Source: an uncultured Solobacterium sp. (lineage in GTDB: Bacteria > Bacillota_I > Bacilli_A > Erysipelotrichales > Erysipelotrichaceae). Taken from it: a stretch of 25,805 nt of DNA. The notes under the pieces are model-generated. The model saw only the letters and a program-made list of their open reading frames with translations. It ran no database searches and was not told the DNA's origin. Position numbers and translations under genes: made by a program. The DNA is taken from NCBI GenBank assembly GCA_900543035.1, contig UQPV01000041.1, positions 1 through 25,805 of the forward strand, read 5' to 3'. Each line of letters starts with the position of its first letter. Position 1 is the stretch's first letter. Positions 25,372 to 25,805 of this stretch are shown in pieces.

Positions 25372-25805
25372 TCATGCCTTTATGCCGGCTGCCCGGGCTG
25401 CTTTCTTGATGAACAGTGTCGAACAGCCCGTGGTCAGGGCTGCAGGGATCATAGATAGCGCCCAGATGAAGAAAACGATGCCGAACAGGTTGGAGAACAG
25501 ATTGGAAAACACCAGCCCTAAGAATTCTCCATAATGCGATGCCGCATATGCGCCTATCTCGCTTTCGCCGAGGAAAGTGCTCAGCGGGACAAACAGGATC
25601 ACGACAAAGAGGTAGAAAAACAGGAACAGAAACAGCATGTTCAGCAGAAGATCATGAAGGAAGCTGTGTTTCCAGTGTCTGACATTGCTTCGGATCCGCA
25701 GGATGATAAGTGTGAATAAAAATGCGTAAAAAAGGCCGACTTAAAAACAAGTAGTAAAAAATATCAAAAAATTTTATCAGTTGACCGGAATAGAAGAAAT
25801 ATCTA
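25372..25805 (-). pseudogene. Membrane protein gene, apparently frameshifted, 5' end beyond the window
   Basis: The C-terminal part is a clean hydrophobic frame (about 88 residues from ATG 25638, ending AARAAGIKA) with two or three helices. This frame continues upstream with no start codon through VRHWKHSFLHDLLLN and GLFYAFLFTLIILRIR to a stop at about 25744. Further upstream another frame (RYFFYSGQLIKFFDIFYYLF) is open to the window edge. Deleting one A in TTTTTAAGTC (complement of 25736-25745) joins them into one membrane protein. The most likely reading is a single gene broken by a 1-base insertion or a sequencing error. Family unknown. Confidence 0.5.

Overview
The window is the replication-origin region of a low-to-mid GC Firmicutes chromosome, most likely a gut member of the Erysipelotrichia (this placement is inferred from gene order and protein style, not from a search). 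The evidence is the block rpmH-rnpA-yidC-jag on the + strand diverging from dnaA-dnaN-yaaA-recF-gyrB-gyrA on the - strand. Between them lies a DnaA-box-rich region, and a second box cluster with an unwinding-type element lies between dnaA and dnaN. This is the bipartite oriC layout known from Bacillus subtilis.

Region by region. 1-3990 is an AT-rich accessory island on the - strand: an AgrA/AgrC-type two-component system, a small secreted protein whose leader is broken by two compensating frameshifts, and ABC-exporter membrane proteins running off the left edge. 3990-4390 holds no convincing gene. 4412-5131 (+) is a SIS-domain sugar-phosphate protein. 5171-7979 (-) is a cell-envelope stress module: an ECF sigma factor, an RsgI-like membrane anti-sigma factor, and an upstream lipoprotein that repeats the RsgI-type ectodomain but has no anti-sigma part and ends in a very acidic Asp-rich tail. 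8126-16546 (-) carries gyrA, gyrB, recF, yaaA, dnaN and dnaA. 16568-17116 is the main DnaA-box region plus the rpmH promoter. 17117-19320 (+) carries rpmH, rnpA, yidC and jag. 19362-19790 is a decayed IS200-type element. 19962-24218 (-) is a large secreted GH84 beta-N-acetylglucosaminidase. 24572-25135 (+) is an HD-domain protein. The right edge holds part of a - strand membrane-protein gene that appears frameshifted.

How the parts work together. The core block supplies replication initiation (DnaA), clamp (DnaN), gap repair (RecF), supercoiling control (GyrAB), RNase P protein, L34, the YidC insertase and the RNA-binding protein Jag. Flanking modules are accessory: quorum- or peptide-responsive export at the left, envelope sensing next to gyrA, and host-glycan degradation to the right. 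The most novel-looking element is the sigma/anti-sigma/lipoprotein cluster. Other points of note are a DnaA-trio-like element, origin boxes that read TTTTCCACA rather than TTATCCACA, Met at the GyrA position 83 quinolone site, and Gln in place of the conserved groove arginine in YidC.
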